A stretch of DNA of 64,000 bases from NCBI GenBank assembly GCA_964036195.1, contig OZ038450.1, positions 30,940,794 through 31,004,793 on the forward strand. Reading direction: 5' to 3'. This document shows positions 42,432 through 54,536 of this stretch, piece after piece. The translations under genes and the position numbers were made by a program. Below the pieces are notes generated by a model. It was not told where the DNA came from. It ran no database searches and saw nothing but the letters and a program-made list of their open reading frames with translations. Each line of letters starts with the position of its first letter. The stretch's first letter is position 1. This DNA is from Sphaerolaimus hirsutus (lineage: Eukaryota > Nematoda > Chromadorea > Monhysterida > Sphaerolaimidae).

Positions 42432-42649
42432 AACCCATTTTTTTGCTGTGAGTGCATTTTTAAAGCTAAAAGAATATTTGCAGGTACCTCATTTCCTCGA
42501 AATACCCCCCACCCTTGAATCAACCGCCTCCCCCCTCGAAATACCACCAGGTGTTTTCGAGCTGGGGAAAAATAAGCCGCCCTCGAAATACCCCCGTCTG
42601 GAATGATGTACATCATGTATTCAATGTATTTACATGATGTATTTATCTA

Positions 42650-43082
42650 CCGTATTACCTCGAAAAATCCCACCAGGGGGTTTATTTTTTCGCCAGCAAA
42701 ATTTGAGGGGGGATAATTCGAGGGGGGGGGGGTTTATTCGAGGGGGGGTCTATTATTTCGCCAGAAATTTTCAGAAATTCCGCATACTCAGACGTAGAAA
42801 AATCAAGCAATTACATAGATGTATATGTGTTTTTAGGCATATATAACTGTATATACACATAAACCCTTCTCACACATCACTCAATCATCAGTTTTAACGT
42901 GTGTTCTGCATAGTACAGATCACAAACTGCGGTATTTGTCATGTACGTTCACGATACACTCAATTTTAGGGGGGGTATTTCGAGGGGGGGTTAATTATTT
43001 CCTCAGCCGAAATTTAGGGTGGGTATTTCGAGGGGGGGGGGGGGTTAATTCAAGGGGTGGGGGGTAATTCGAGGTAATACGG
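42650..43082. mobile_element. CCGTAT-family MITE (C type), uninterrupted
   Basis: The ends are ccgtattacctcgaaaaatc and 'attcgaggtaatacgg', between TA dinucleotides. It contains G tracts, 'tttattttttcgccag' and the 'catgtacgttcacg' core. It is the reference for recognising the nested insertion at 25137. Confidence 0.75.
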
Positions 43083-43216
43083 TAAGCAAGTTTGCATCGC
43101 AGATGTACGCCATGTTGTATAGGTATGTACGTTTATATGTCCTGATCACCCTATTTGTTCACGTTAACTACTGGTTTTGGGTATGTAAAAGTGTACTCCT
43201 TACTATGAATTTCACG

Positions 43217-43336
43217 AAAATTTCTGGCGAAATAATACCCCCCCCCCCTCGAATAAGCCCCCCCCTCGAAATACCCCCCTCAAAATTTCCACTCTGAAAA
43301 AATAAACCCCCTGGGGGTATTTCGAGGAAATACGGT
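43217..43336. mobile_element. Partial CCGTAT-family MITE
   Basis: The right end 'gtatttcgaggaaatacgg' plus TA is intact. The left end is missing. Inner blocks of C tracts match 35864-35961 in inverse order. Further fragments of the family lie at 42484-42600 and 43555-43670. Confidence 0.55.
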
Positions 43337-43339
43337 ATA

Positions 43340-44660
43340 TCCGATCGTAACACTAATCTTGTGCTAATATTTACCCATATTGATATTTGACAGTGGACGA
43401 CATTTGCAAAAATATGTAGGTAAATACATGTAGGTAATATCGAGGGAGCTTACAGTTACGTTTTGAAGCCTTTTTAAATTGCGTAAAACGTTTACACGCC
43501 TGCTTTCTGTAAATACCGTTTTTGCTAGAAGAAGTATCCAAAAAATGAATACCACAAATATATCCTTGAATTAGAATGCCCCTTGAAAAACTCCCCCCTG
43601 ACGGCCAGGTGAGAGACGAACCCCCCCCCCCCCAACCTCTCCTCGAATAACTCCCCCTCCAAAACTTCAGAAAGTGATTTTACAGGACATTTTACAGGGT
43701 CTGGGACTGACCTGGCTCCAGGACCAATGTACTTAATTTGAAATGTAGCTCAAACAAAAACCTGGTTTTTCTGTGGTCTGCGACGCGGGCTCAATCTCAG
43801 AGTAGACACATGCCGTCAACTGCGGTGCAATGCATTCTTATGGATGTATTTAGGTAAACTCCACTTTTACGATGGATAAAATATGTTGGTTATTAAATGC
43901 GATTGACACAGAATTTCCACCCGTCATCGCTAGTCTTGGTGCAAATGCATACAAGCACTCAAATAAAATAGTAATTACAAGAGCATAAAATCAAAGGGTT
44001 TATGAACATTTCGACCATTTTTCTTTGGACCTGTAAATGGATATGCATATGCAAAACTATAGTGAGATGCTACCATTCCATATTCAATTTTATCAGTCAA
44101 CTTATAAAAATTTATCAATCAAGCAACTCACTGCAAGAAGAATGGCAACTGTTTTCATAATTTGGCTTTTTTAAATCGCCTCTGTTCCTAGTAAAATAAA
44201 TTGTTTGGAAGCACTTGAAACCGAAAATTACGCTGCACTTGTATCAGCAGTTATGAATTTTTTGCGTCACCGATCGGATTTCAATTGCAAAGTTATGAAA
44301 TTCGATATTTATCGTGGATTAAGTAAAGGTTCAAAATGCGAACATACAGGGTGCTGCAATTTAGACCAACGCTTTTTATTTTGAATAACTTGACACTGGA
44401 TCAGCGGATGAAAGTCAAATTTTAGGTGAACATCAACAACTAAAAAGGAAAGTTTCCCACAAAATATGGCTGTGATAGGTTCACTTTGTCACAATGTTTT
44501 CGTGCAAATGCATAATTATCACTTTATCACCACCTAGTGATGGGGTTCAAGTGGGATCAAACTTTCGGGACCGGGATCTGGATTGTTTTCTTCAGTTTTT
44601 TAAATATTTATTTTTGCAGCGGCGTGGTTAAATGCGTGCGCGTGCACCACTAATCCGCCT
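43340..44660. other. Non-coding sequence, no gene seen
   Basis: Only MITE fragments (43555-43670) and a right-end piece of the CCAGG family (cagggtctgggactg at 43695, followed by ccagg at 43722-43726) are recognisable. Positions 43730-44640 show no structure I can name. Confidence 0.4.
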
Positions 44661-44662
44661 TA

Positions 44663-45105
44663 TGCTGCGATTACAGCTCGGGCGTAAAAGTGACCGGGCG
44701 TAAAATTGATTTTGGGCGTAAAATTAATTACAGATGAATGGATATAGATACAACATTGTTATTTCAGTCAAAGAAAGCTTAGATGCAGACGTTTCTTGTG
44801 TCCAAAGCTCCTGAGTTTATTTTAATCGTACTGGGAGTTATGAATTTTAGCACAATTTTTCCAATTATGCGCTGTAACTGGCGTAAAATGCGGGCGTAAA
44901 ATTAAAAAAATTTGTGCCAAAATTCATAACTTCTAGTACAATTAAAATAAACTGATGAGCTTTGGACACAAGCAACATCTGCATGTGCGCTTTCTTTGAC
45001 TGAAATTACAACGCCGTATCTTTATCCATTCATCTGTAATTAATTTTACACCCAAAAATCAATTTTACGCCCGGTCAATTTTACGCCCGAGCTGTAATCG
45101 CAGCA
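44663..45105. mobile_element. Palindromic MITE (ctgcgattacagctcgggcg family), best copy
   Basis: The ends are tgctgcgattacagctcggg and the perfect inverse. TTA lies at 44660-44662 and 45106-45108. Mirrored arms include 'gaatggatatagata / tatctttatccattc' and 'gctttggacacaa'. The 3-bp TTA points to a PIF/Harbinger-like source, by analogy. Confidence 0.7.
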
Positions 45106-45476
45106 TTATGGAGCGATTACAGCTCGGATGTAAAATTCCAGCGTAAAATTCCATCGCAGAATTGATTATATGAAAGTGGATGATGTTACAGGTCTGCAAT
45201 TTTTCATGGAGAATATATTTATCAATAATTACCTTCATTGTGTCTAAGGGTTATCACCCACATGCCATTTGATTGTGGAAATTCAAAAATTTCTATTTTA
45301 TGTTCAAATTTTATGCCAGCTGACAAAAATCTATTCTACGCTTTGTCATTGCTTGCAATCACCTGGCGTAGAATTGACTTTTCTTCAGCTGGTGTAAAAT
45401 TTCAATGTAAAATCTAAATTTTTGAATTTTCAGAATCAAATAGAAGTGACCGTGGACGATGACCCTTGGTCACAAT

Positions 45477-47323
45477 TAGGGTGTAAAAAATTTTTTTACA
45501 GAAAACAGAAAACGGAAAGGTAAAAAAAGAATTTCTGCCGGAAAACGGAAAACGGAAAGGTAAAAAATTTCACTCTGCTCAAAACAGAAAACGGAAAGGT
45601 AAAAAAAAATTGTCGGCCGGAAAACGGAAAACGGAAAAATGAAATGCCGGAAAACGGAAAACGGAAAACAAAATTTTCATGGAAACGGAAAAAAATAAAG
45701 TGAAATTAGCACGGTAATAGACAAATTTGCAGAAGAAAAACCTGCATGCAGGTTTGCCTGTTTGGCTTTGATTGTGGTAGCTGTACATTCTGCAACTATG
45801 GATCATGCCTGTAACTTCACTTGTAGTTCAAGCTTAACTGAACCAACAAAAAATCATCAAAAAGTAGCCATAGTGGCCATAGGAAAGGAAACACAGACAA
45901 TTTCACAGTCTAGAAGCAATGGGAATCACTGATGACCCCTATGCAATTGATGACAACATTGCAGAGGAGATGATAATAAATAGCATAAAATTCAACAACA
46001 ACAACAAATGATACTATATTGACTGGCCGTATAAAGAGAGTATCAGTGACCTGCCCACGGGAAAAGCAGAAGCCTTGGTGCGGTTTAAATCACTGATAAG
46101 AAGATTCAACAAAGATCCAAACTTATTCGAACAATACCGGAAAGTTTTGGACGACCAACTAGAAAAGGGAATAATTGAGATCTGTGACAACAAAACAGAC
46201 AACAAGGGGATTCATTGCCTGCCACACTAGCCAGTAATAATGCCGGGCAAATTGACATAATGCAGAATTGTGTACGATGCGTCGGCAGGTAAGCCCAGTT
46301 TCAACGAGTGCCTTTTTAGAGGACCAATTACAACACCATTAGCACTGGGCATACTCCTGAGGTTCAGGGCAGGCAATCTAGCATTAATTGCCGATATTGA
46401 AAAGGCATTTTTGCAAATAGGATTGCATGACCAAGCTAGAGACTACACACAATTTTTTGGCTGAAAGATGCCTCAAAACCAGTAACTGAAAATAACTTAA
46501 TAGTACTTTGTTATAAACACGTACTGTTTGGACTTGTCTGCAGCCCAGCAATTTTGGGAGCAGTCATAAAATACCATTTAAATGTGACAATAAACAACAT
46601 GAATGAATATGAAGAAAATGAAGGGGAACGAAACCAGTTGGCGATGATAATAAACAACATTTACGTCGATAACTTCATCATGAGTGTCACAAATGAAGTT
46701 GAAGCTTTAGAACTATATTACAAAGTCAAAGCTTTATTTAACCAATGTTCTATGAACATGAGGGAATGTCTGTCAAACTCCAGATCAGTCATGAATGAAA
46801 TAGCAGAAAACAACAGGAGTCCAAAGGTGAATAAAATTGTCGCAGTAATGGGCATGAAATAAAATCACCGAACGGACATGCTGGCAATATCAACACCAAA
46901 ATTGCAAATTGACAGCATCACAACACCAACCAGATGAAACTTGAATAAATTATTGGTGTCAGCATATGACCCAATTGGGTTCACAGCACCTGTTTCACTG
47001 ACCCTGAAATCCCAGTTGTCAATGCTGCTCCAAGAGACAAAAACAACACAATGGGATGAGCCAATTGAAGATAAATACAGATTGGAAAAACAATGGAAAA
47101 ATGCCAGAAAACTGAAAATCGAGCCAGAAAATGGAAAAATGGCCTGGTAAAACGGAAACGGAAAGGTAAAAAATTTTCAGCCGGAAAACGGAAAAATGGC
47201 CCAGAAAAACAGAAATGGAAAGGTAAAAATTTTTCAGCTGCCGTAAAATGGAAAACGGAAAGGTAAAAAATTTTCCTGCGGAAAGGCGGAAACGGAAAAT
47301 GGAAACGGAAATTTCACACCCTA
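45477..47323. mobile_element. TIR element with GGAAAACGGAAA arrays enclosing a BEL fragment
   Basis: The ends tagggtgtaaaaaa and 'tttcacaccct' plus a are inverted. Just inside each end are arrays of 'ggaaaacggaaa(aggtaaaaa)' (45500-45690 and 47140-47315). The middle is the decayed reverse transcriptase. No clear target duplication was found, so the boundary is tentative. Confidence 0.45.
45912..47150 (+). pseudogene. Decayed BEL/Pao reverse transcriptase fragment
   Basis: Read mostly in one frame, it shows the BEL order: a KAEALVRFKSL-like lead, VYDASAGKPSFNECLFRGP, LIADIEKAFLQIG, YVDNFIMSV (46662-46688) and 'SAYDPIGFTAPVS' of the Pao peptidase/RNase H linker. In-frame stops occur near 46009, 46229 and 46860 and a disruption near 46460. 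It is only moderately similar to copies 1 and 2 and therefore derives from another, older BEL lineage. Gag, integrase and LTRs are absent. Confidence 0.85.
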
Positions 47324-47394
47324 AATCATGTAATCAATTTTGCAATGGAATTTTATGCTGGATTTTTACGTCCGAGCTGTAACGATGGCAAACA

Positions 47395-47600
47395 GTCAAA
47401 AAAAAGTATTTAAATTTTTAAGTGTTTTTTCTGAAATGAATTTTCGAATTTTTCTTCAAAATAATTTTCGAATTTCGAATTTAATTTTCGAATTTCGAAT
47501 TTAATTTTCGAATTTCGAATTTTCGAATCTTTTTTGGCAATTTTCGAATTTTTTTGGTTAGTTTTCAAATTTTTTAAAATAATTTTCAAATCTTTTTGGC
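47395..47600. repeat. Short 'aattttcgaatttcg' tandem-like AT repeat
   Basis: 'ttcgaatttcgaatttaatt' is repeated several times with decay. Low-complexity, no coding sense. Confidence 0.6.
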
Positions 47601-47706
47601 AAACTATTGAATCTTCAGCTTAAAACACAGAATTTGGACTGTCTTCATGTTCTGCTCAGTTTTTATAACCTTATTGTGGCTGCACACGCTAGTTTACCAA
47701 CACGGC

Positions 47707-47772
47707 ACGTCGATCAAAAATGTAAACTGAAACGCGACGCGTCGCGCGTCGGTTTACATTTTTGATCGACGT
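47707..47772. repeat. Perfect 21-bp inverted repeat with CpG-rich loop
   Basis: The arms acgtcgatcaaaaatgtaaa(c) at 47707-47727 and their exact inverse at 47752-47772 enclose a 24-bp loop containing cgacgcgtcg. The loop word gcgacgcgtcg recurs at 47862 and 47907. Confidence 0.85.
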
Positions 47773-47814
47773 GTGTACTTTAGTTTACGTTGGTGTTTCA
47801 CTTTCTGGGGTTAG

Positions 47815-47956
47815 TGGTTTCGGCAAGTCACAAAAGTGCGACGCTGGAAGTGACGATTATGCGACGCGTCGCTTTCATCGCGCGACGTGTTGTATGCGAC
47901 TCGCGACGCGTCGTACAGCCAAAAATAAGGAAGGATTTATTCCCCGAGACTTATCA
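47815..47956 (+). CDS. Possible exon 1 of a small + strand gene
   Basis: The frame ending GFIPRDLS plus one base meets a strong donor (G|GTGAGC). The leftover G combines with the first two bases of the exon at 48872 to give Glu. The start is uncertain: a 'ttag' acceptor precedes 47815, and the frame is also open upstream. CpG-rich 'gcgacgcgtcg' words within suggest part may be repeat. Confidence 0.3.
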
Positions 47957-48871
47957 GGTGAGCAGTAAACTAATTTTTTTTGACTTTTCAAATTCCCTAA
48001 CGTATCTTTGTTGCAAAACGTAGACAATTTAGATGTGACAATTACGTTTGTGTGTGTCTGCTAACATTTGTTCTTTATCGTGACTGTTGATATTTCGTTT
48101 TTTATGGTGACTGTTGATAATTTGTTTTTGTTACTTTTTACTTCAATTTACAAATTGAAATCTACTCAACAGATTTATTGCGTGATTTCATCATGTTGTT
48201 ACGGATAGAAAAATTAAAGATTACATGGACACGTGATTTGTATGGAAGTTTGATAAAAAGAAATGCAAGGAAGTGCGACAAAAAAAAATGCAAACTTTGT
48301 ACTCGCGAATTTTCAATGTATATCTAAAAGTGTAAAAAAAGAAATCATTCTCCTTCTTGCTTCGACAAAAAGAAATGCAAGTAAGTGCGACAAAAAAAAA
48401 TCCAAACTTTGTACTCGCCAATTTTCAATTTAAATCTAAAACTGTAAAAAGAAATCATTCTCCTTCTCGCTGTAACAAAAACTAAGAAAAAACAAAAACA
48501 AGACTATATTGCTGTTGACAAGAGTTACACTTTTGAGCAAAATTTAAAACTTGTTTACCTATCTCAGAATGTGAAATTTGACAATTGTATACGGAAGAAA
48601 CTAAAAAAGTACATAACGTTTTCACTTTGAAATGTGATAATTTGCGAATGATTGAAATGTTACAAAAAAGGAACTGTATGAAAACGTAAAATGATAAGAA
48701 ACTGCATTAAAACGTATTCACTACTTTCAGCACTTTCACATGACTGAAGCCTTCTGTGCATGTAAACCCAGTGTGCATGTTGACCATAATTTTAACTCAA
48801 ATTCGACAATTTCCATAACTTTTATTTATTTTCACCTTTGAAACCACTAGTCCATGTGTTTTATTTTTAAG

Positions 48872-48936
48872 AACTATCAATCGCTCCAGAGGAGTCTACC
48901 CAATCCCCTGGAGCCTCGTGGAAAGTCAACATGTAG
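48872..48936 (+). CDS. Possible terminal exon of the small + strand gene
   Basis: The acceptor is 'tgtgttttatttttaag'. The frame LSIAPEESTQSPGASWKVNM ends at TAG 48934-48936. It joins the exon ending 47956 in phase. It converges on the minus-strand gene, whose last exon ends at 49014. Confidence 0.35.
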
Positions 48937-49013
48937 AATACCCCTGACATGCACATGGGGTAAACATGCACAGAGGCACACGCCCCTTTCACATTACCAA
49001 AAAAAACAACATT

Positions 49014-51416
49014 TCAATCATCAAAATCCTCCAGTTCCTCATAATAGTCTTCATTGATCGCCTGAGAATGTGTGCAATTTCAGTATACTGTTCTATTTGT
49101 TAAAAAGAAGTAAACAGTTTACATCTATGAACATCTGTAATGGTAAACTTATAGAAAAGTTTCCAACTGTTTCCCAGATATATATATATATATATATATG
49201 CACACTGGGGGAACTGTACATATCAATTACTGTAGAAATACTAAAGTCTAGTAGACACTGCACATAGAAACATGTACAACACCGAAAACCACAATTGAAC
49301 CGAAGACGTACCGCCAGTCGTTTTGCGTAGCCCTCCTCATCCAAAGGGCAATTGCGCGGCGTCGTACCGGCGCGCGATTGGCGGATCGGCTGTGGCACGG
49401 TACGGCGCTGTTCACTGGTCGGCAGCGGTTCGCTTGTCTGCACATTTTCATACTGTAAACATAGATTACAGTACGAAGCAAAATATCGAAGCAATTTTCT
49501 ATCCTAACCGTTTCGGTCCTGGCAGCCGCTTGCTCGTTCTTCTTTGCACTTTTGCGCGCGCTGGCCGGGGAACTGGCAGCAGTCTGCTTCTGAGTTTATA
49601 TTATCATTTTATAATGGCAACAAAGTTGTACAACAGAAGCACTGCAGACAGAAACTTACTGTCAGGCGGTACCGCTTCGCAGCACATTCTGTGTCCGGTA
49701 CAGGCTGGCCAGTGCGTTTCTGGGCACTTTGCGGCAGCACGACGCCATTGTTGTTCTCGCAGTCCATTTCAGCGGGCTGTAAAAAAGCGGATAGAATTTA
49801 CTTGCTTCTTAACACTGAATTATAAGTAGGAAAAAAAAACAGAAACTGTCAGTCACCTCGGGATACTGCAGCTGTTGATGCTGCCGCTGCGGCGCCTGCG
49901 ATGCCACAAACGAGTATGTGATGCCGTCTTCAGTGGCATCCACCTGGTGGCACGACTGCAAATATACATGAGAAATTTCAATTTGCATATGGTATTGCAC
50001 ATGAAGAAGTAATGAAATGTCTTACTAACATTAACGTTTTGCAGGGCTTGCTGCAAGTGCTTCACCTCAAACCGGGTCGCCTGAAGCTTGGCAGCCAGGG
50101 CAACCTCGGAAGCCTGCCTTTGCATCAAGTGTGCGGCGATGGTCATCGCTGTGTTCACATTCACCGGTGACGTGTACGGCAAACTCGGTGCTTGCACGTT
50201 CTGTTGCGGAGTGGGCAATTTCTGCACGGTGGGCAATTTGCCCTTTTCCGTTGGCACGGATTTCTTGGCTTTTTTCATAGACCCAGCAAGTTGGTCCAGT
50301 TGTTGCGTCGGCTGTAAGTAAGATATGTCACTTTATCATAATCATAAAGAAATGCACTACTACAAATAAGTACCACTGTGCACACTGATTTACCGAAATA
50401 TGTATAAGAATGTGTAAATTGGATTTCATCAAAAGTAACAAGAAGTAAATCTTTTAAATTACACATTTTCAATTTACCAAAAGATGCATCTTAAGTAGTT
50501 TGTTGACACAAAAGAAAGAGTGCAATCCTCACAATTTCAGCCAGGTATTGTACCAGACTGTCATCTTGGTCCGGTTTGGCAACTTTTGCCTCCTGCTGCG
50601 GAAACGCAAAGTTGCCCGGCTTTGTTTTCTGATGTAAGTAACATTAGTAGTTAGTTGTTAGTTACATGCTGTTTACGTACATCATGAAACACCACCGTTA
50701 TACTGACCTGCACCGGCGTGACGTTGTAGTCCATTTCCGCGTTCTTTTGCGGCGTGGCGAGGGGCGACACAATGAGCCTGTTGGTCCTGCAGTGGCGGCG
50801 TTCGAGCAGCGCACTGCCAGACGGATTGGCAGGCGGAGCCGCAACGATCGGCAAACTGGTCGTTCCAGTATGGGCGGATTCCTACAAAAAGTTAACATCA
50901 TTTACGAAACGTTTCAAGTAAATTACTTTTTCCTACTTTTAAGTGGTGACGTTGAGATACGTTCAAGGCAACAGTCCCGAAAACACACACACTCCATCCA
51001 CAAAATGTTTATCAATCAAATAACCTGGTTCATGATGAAGTCCTCGATCATGTCACAGAACTTGTTCAGATCGGCCTTCAGCAGCGTGTTGATGACGCCG
51101 ATTTCCTGCTGCACCACGCCAATGAACCGTATGTTGTTGATGAAGGAGCAAATGCAGGGCAGTTTGCTGCGCTTCACGCTGTCCGCATTCACGCTTGTGC
51201 TCTGCAAATTAGAACATTTGAAAGATATGGTAGAATTGACTGAATACATGACAATAAAGAATAGTTTACCGATTGGGTGCACTGCGACAGCATACTTTCC
51301 ATTTTTTGGCACATTGCAAGGATTGCTGCAACGTCCATCTTGTCGATAATGGGCGCGCACTGTTGCAGCACGCTGTGAAACTGGGGGTTCGTCAGCGGCT
51401 CGTGCACGCGGCATGT
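49014..51416 (-). CDS. Minus-strand gene, C-terminal block
   Basis: Ten exons follow. The first two are helical and Cys-containing (IDKMDVAAILAMCQKMESML; NKFCDMIEDFIMNQ). The rest are Ala/Gln/Pro/Lys-rich and probably disordered (SMKKAKKSVPTEKGK, SQAPQRQHQQLQYPE, SPASARKSAKKNEQAAA). The last exon holds 15 codons rich in Asp/Glu/Tyr and the stop at 49014-49016. Confidence 0.7.
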
Positions 51417-54400
51417 CTGGCGGTGGTTACAGCAATGTAAAAAAGTGTATATTAAAAACGGGAAATAAAACTAAAATGGTCAAAACGTAACACTTAACAA
51501 CAACAATTTACTATTACACTTTAACATTAACACAAAGTACATTTTTCTTCACTCCTTACAATTTTCCTGTTACATTCATGCAACTCGCACCTGGTTGTTG
51601 CCCTGCGCCATGATGGGCGCGTTGTCCTGCGCCATGATGGGCGCGTTGTCCTGTGCCATGTCGGGCGCCTCGTGAAAGTCCTCCGGCCATGGGCTATTGA
51701 CCGTTTGCACCGTCCCTGGCGCGGGGGGAACGGCACTCGCAGCCTGTTTCACTCGGTAATCCACGAGTTGCACCGCCATACTTTGCGGCTCAAATTTCTC
51801 CGGAGTGAACGTGGTTTTCACCAATTTGCCGAGCATCATGTAGAAGTTTCCCTGGCACACGTTGTGCCAGTAAACTTGCATTGCCCGGCGCCAATCGGTC
51901 GCTGTAAAGTGCACAACCACTGCTACAAACGTACAAACATAAAAACAACATTAAATGATACATTTCAGTAAACCAACATCTACTGGCCTTTCCGTCTTTG
52001 AACACAATCATGGGCATGGTGGAGAACTGGATCATTTCTTCCGCCAGTTGCATAGCCTGGGCCTCCGATTGCCGCATTTGGTGCACCAGGGTAAAAACGA
52101 TGTCCGCCTTCAAGTCGGTTCGCACCTTGTCCAACTCGATTTTCCACGCGTAGTGCCCCAGCTCGCGCTGGCTGATCTGAATAAACGTGTTGAAAAGGTT
52201 AGTACTGTTCCCCAAACTGTGATAATTCACTGACGCAAGGCTTATCTGAATCAACCTCGGGCAGTTCTCCTGGCTGAACTTTCGGAATGGCGGCTTTTTC
52301 TTCTGCGGTGCGGCCCTGACTGCGCAGGCATTCCACAATGTCGGGAAACACTGAGTAGTTGTACCATTTTTGCGTAATGCAAATGCGAAGTTTACATCTA
52401 CATGGCCCGGAAAGGGTAAACTCACCGGACTCGTCTGCATAGTAGTCCATGTGGTTCAGAGTGGCGAAATTGAGTGCCATGATCTTCTTGTAGTAGTGCG
52501 CCCCGAGGTCCTCGTTTGACACGCCGCTCAGACAGCCGCCGTAAAGTATGCGCGCTTGGGTCAACACTCTCTGAAAGGACAGTGAAACAGTGTTACGTGT
52601 ACGGTGTAAAACAAAGTTGCTTACTTAAAACTGAAAGTAAAAGATTGTTTTCACTTGCTGTAAAACGGAAACTGAAAGCTATATGCACTTGCACAAAAAC
52701 AAATACTGCAAAATGTTTTGCACTTGCCAGAAAAGGGAAACAGATACATTTCCCGCACTTGCCGTAAAACGGCATACAGAAATTTTACAAAGCAGTACTC
52801 GTCAACTGTAAACTGAGAAGTCTAAAACATGGTTAACCTTGAACTGCCGCTTTTTCGTGTCCCACATCGACTGCAACATGCCGCGGCGGGCCACCAGAGC
52901 GTCCTGGTTTGTTTTGGCGGACTCGTTCGCCACCTCGCGGGTCAACCACATCTTGTTGTCGGGGTAGTTGTCGTATGGGGGCTCGAAGTAGCTCTCTGTC
53001 GTGAAGTTGTTCCACGACCTGTTCACCGCCGGGTGATCGGACCGCTGAAAAAAGAAATGAAAGAATGGTTACAGAAAGGAATCTTTAACTCTCAAATGAA
53101 AGTAAGCAGTAAACTGCAACTAACGTTTGTTTGCCTTTCCGGGTGATGCAGGTCGTACTTGGTGCACTCCTTCATGCTCCAGCACCTGTGAGTAATGTAC
53201 GTGTTCACAACGTCCATTTACTTGTGTGATAAAAAAATACAAACAGAAACAAACAGTGGGTATTTCTGGAACAGCTCGTGGAACTTCTCCCAGAATTCTT
53301 CCGATTTCTCGGCCGGAATCAGCACGCTCGGCCGGCCTCCGACACCGACGCGGCTCACATCGCCGGTAATCTGAGGTCACTCACACACCGTCTTAACTGT
53401 CCAGTATACTGTTTCCAGCCATGCACGTTTGTAAATATCCTGTTAAATACAGGTAGCCTTCCGGCTAACCGTTTTATCATGATATTGTACGAATTGCAAG
53501 GCAAGCAACAGTTTACATTTACTTGCAGACGGTGTGTGACTGTCACCGGTTTTTTCGGTTTTTTCCCGGCCACTTTCAGCTTGCTCGGGTGCTTTTCAGT
53601 CTTTGACTGGGCCACCGCCAGCGACCGCTCATCGTCATCGGATGGCGTTTGCGACCCGTTGTTGGGCCCGCGGCCGCGCGGCCCCAACGGATTCATTTCC
53701 TGAGTTACGGGAGGTATGTGAGATTGTCACGTAACTGAAAATGTATGGGAAAGTCACAATTATGCACGATCCGGAACTATCCAAACCGAAGGGGTCCGAA
53801 TCGTAAGCTACCTCTTGGTCATCATCCTCCTGGGTGAAGTCCTCCACCCAGTCCTTGTCCTTCTGTGGATCGTCCTCGTCCACTTGGCCATCCTGAAGCT
53901 GTTTCAGTTGCTTCGTGGCATTCACGCGAGAGCGGCGCACGCTGCTGTTGTTGCGGCGGATGACTGGCACTTGCTGTATACAAGAAAATGCTACTGTAAA
54001 TGCAAACTCTTCTTTTGAAAATGCCAAAAACGGTCATTTAAACGTACCACTTTAGCGACCTGTGCAGCCAGCGCCCTCGTTTGCTCCTCCAGTCTCTTGG
54101 CATTTTCCTTCCTCCGCCTTTCCATTTCCACGTCCACTGCGCTCGGTGGCGACTTGGCGGTCTGACTGTACCGCAGCGTGATGAAGTCGTCATCATCGTT
54201 CTGCAGTTTACAACGCTAAGTTTACTGTTTCATGTAAAGAGAACAGAAGAAGTTTACTACATCTGCGCATGCAGATGGTAAACTGCAAACTTTGTGCTTG
54301 TAGGCATTCATAAATGTGTTTGGAATGGATTGCAGTTTACTTGAATGAGTTATGCCCCAGTAATTGCGTTTGACATATACATTATTTTGGTGAACTGACA

Positions 54401-54536
54401 TGCATTCAAAGCCGATTTATGATGTTTCCAGCACACAGTTTGCAGTTCAGCGTGTGTACCCAAGTTAAATTAACCTCCCAGTCGTCCCACTTCACCTTGG
54501 CGCGCACATTTTCTTTTTTCACGCGTTCTTTGTGCA
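49014..54536 (-). CDS. Unrecognised 21-exon gene, 3' part (about 1,012 codons), 5' end cut by BEL copy 2
   Basis: Exons (minus strand, high to low): 54475-54536, 54048-54200, 53812-53973, 53547-53699, 53255-53370, 53125-53185, 52838-53044, 52426-52570, 52256-52350, 51984-52176, 51591-51922, 51270-51416, 51025-51201, 50708-50881, 50533-50628, 50030-50311, 49857-49955, 49660-49776, 49509-49589, 49312-49452, 49014-49061. Each has GT/AG borders and all phases agree. Exons are GC-richer than the introns. Some introns (from about 50 bp) are short. The protein is hydrophilic: acidic and Lys/Arg-rich first, helical in the middle, Gln/Pro-rich later, ending in acidic DYYEELEDFDD. I see no signal peptide, membrane segment or domain I can name. 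The 5' end must lie beyond the retrotransposon. Confidence 0.8.
49182..49201. repeat. (TA)n microsatellite
   Basis: About ten TA units lie in the last intron of the minus-strand gene. Confidence 0.9.
51591..53370 (-). CDS. Minus-strand gene, central globular block
   Basis: Eight exons encode the least biased part. Segments such as SEEFWEKFHELFQKYPLCW, NRSWNNFTTESYFEPPYDN, ILYGGCLSGVSNEDLGAHYY, ADIVFTLVHQMRQSEAQAM and WRRAMQVYWHNVCQGNFYMM are rich in aromatic and amphipathic residues, as in a folded domain. Phase-split codons at 53255/53185, 52426/52350 and 51984/51922 all reconstruct. The exon at 51591-51922 contains two direct copies of MAQDNAPI. No match to a known family is recognised. 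Confidence 0.7.
53547..54536 (-). CDS. Minus-strand gene, visible N-terminal block (charged, coiled-coil-like)
   Basis: Four exons encode KVKWDDWE, then a stretch with VEMERRRKENAKRLEEQTRA that should form a charged helix or coiled coil. An acidic tract follows (DEDDPQKDKDWVEDFTQEDD), then a Pro/Gly and Lys-rich linker (KKPKKP). Such composition is common in nuclear scaffold proteins, which is only a hint. The first of these exons ends with donor GAG|GTTAAT. Confidence 0.7.

Larger units (their letters stand above)
45109..47388. mobile_element. Palindromic element with a nested AGGGTGT-ended insertion
   Basis: The outer arms are 'gattacagctcggatgtaaaa' near 45115 and its approximate inverse near 47382. 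Inner mirrored blocks include 'aaaattccatcgcagaattg' near 45149 and 'caattttgcaatggaatttt' at 47335-47354. The insertion 45477-47323 carries the BEL relic. Confidence 0.45.

Noticed and set aside
42170..42616. 148-codon minus-strand frame
   Set aside because: It runs through the CACTTCAC cluster and a decayed MITE. The peptide is repeat-derived.
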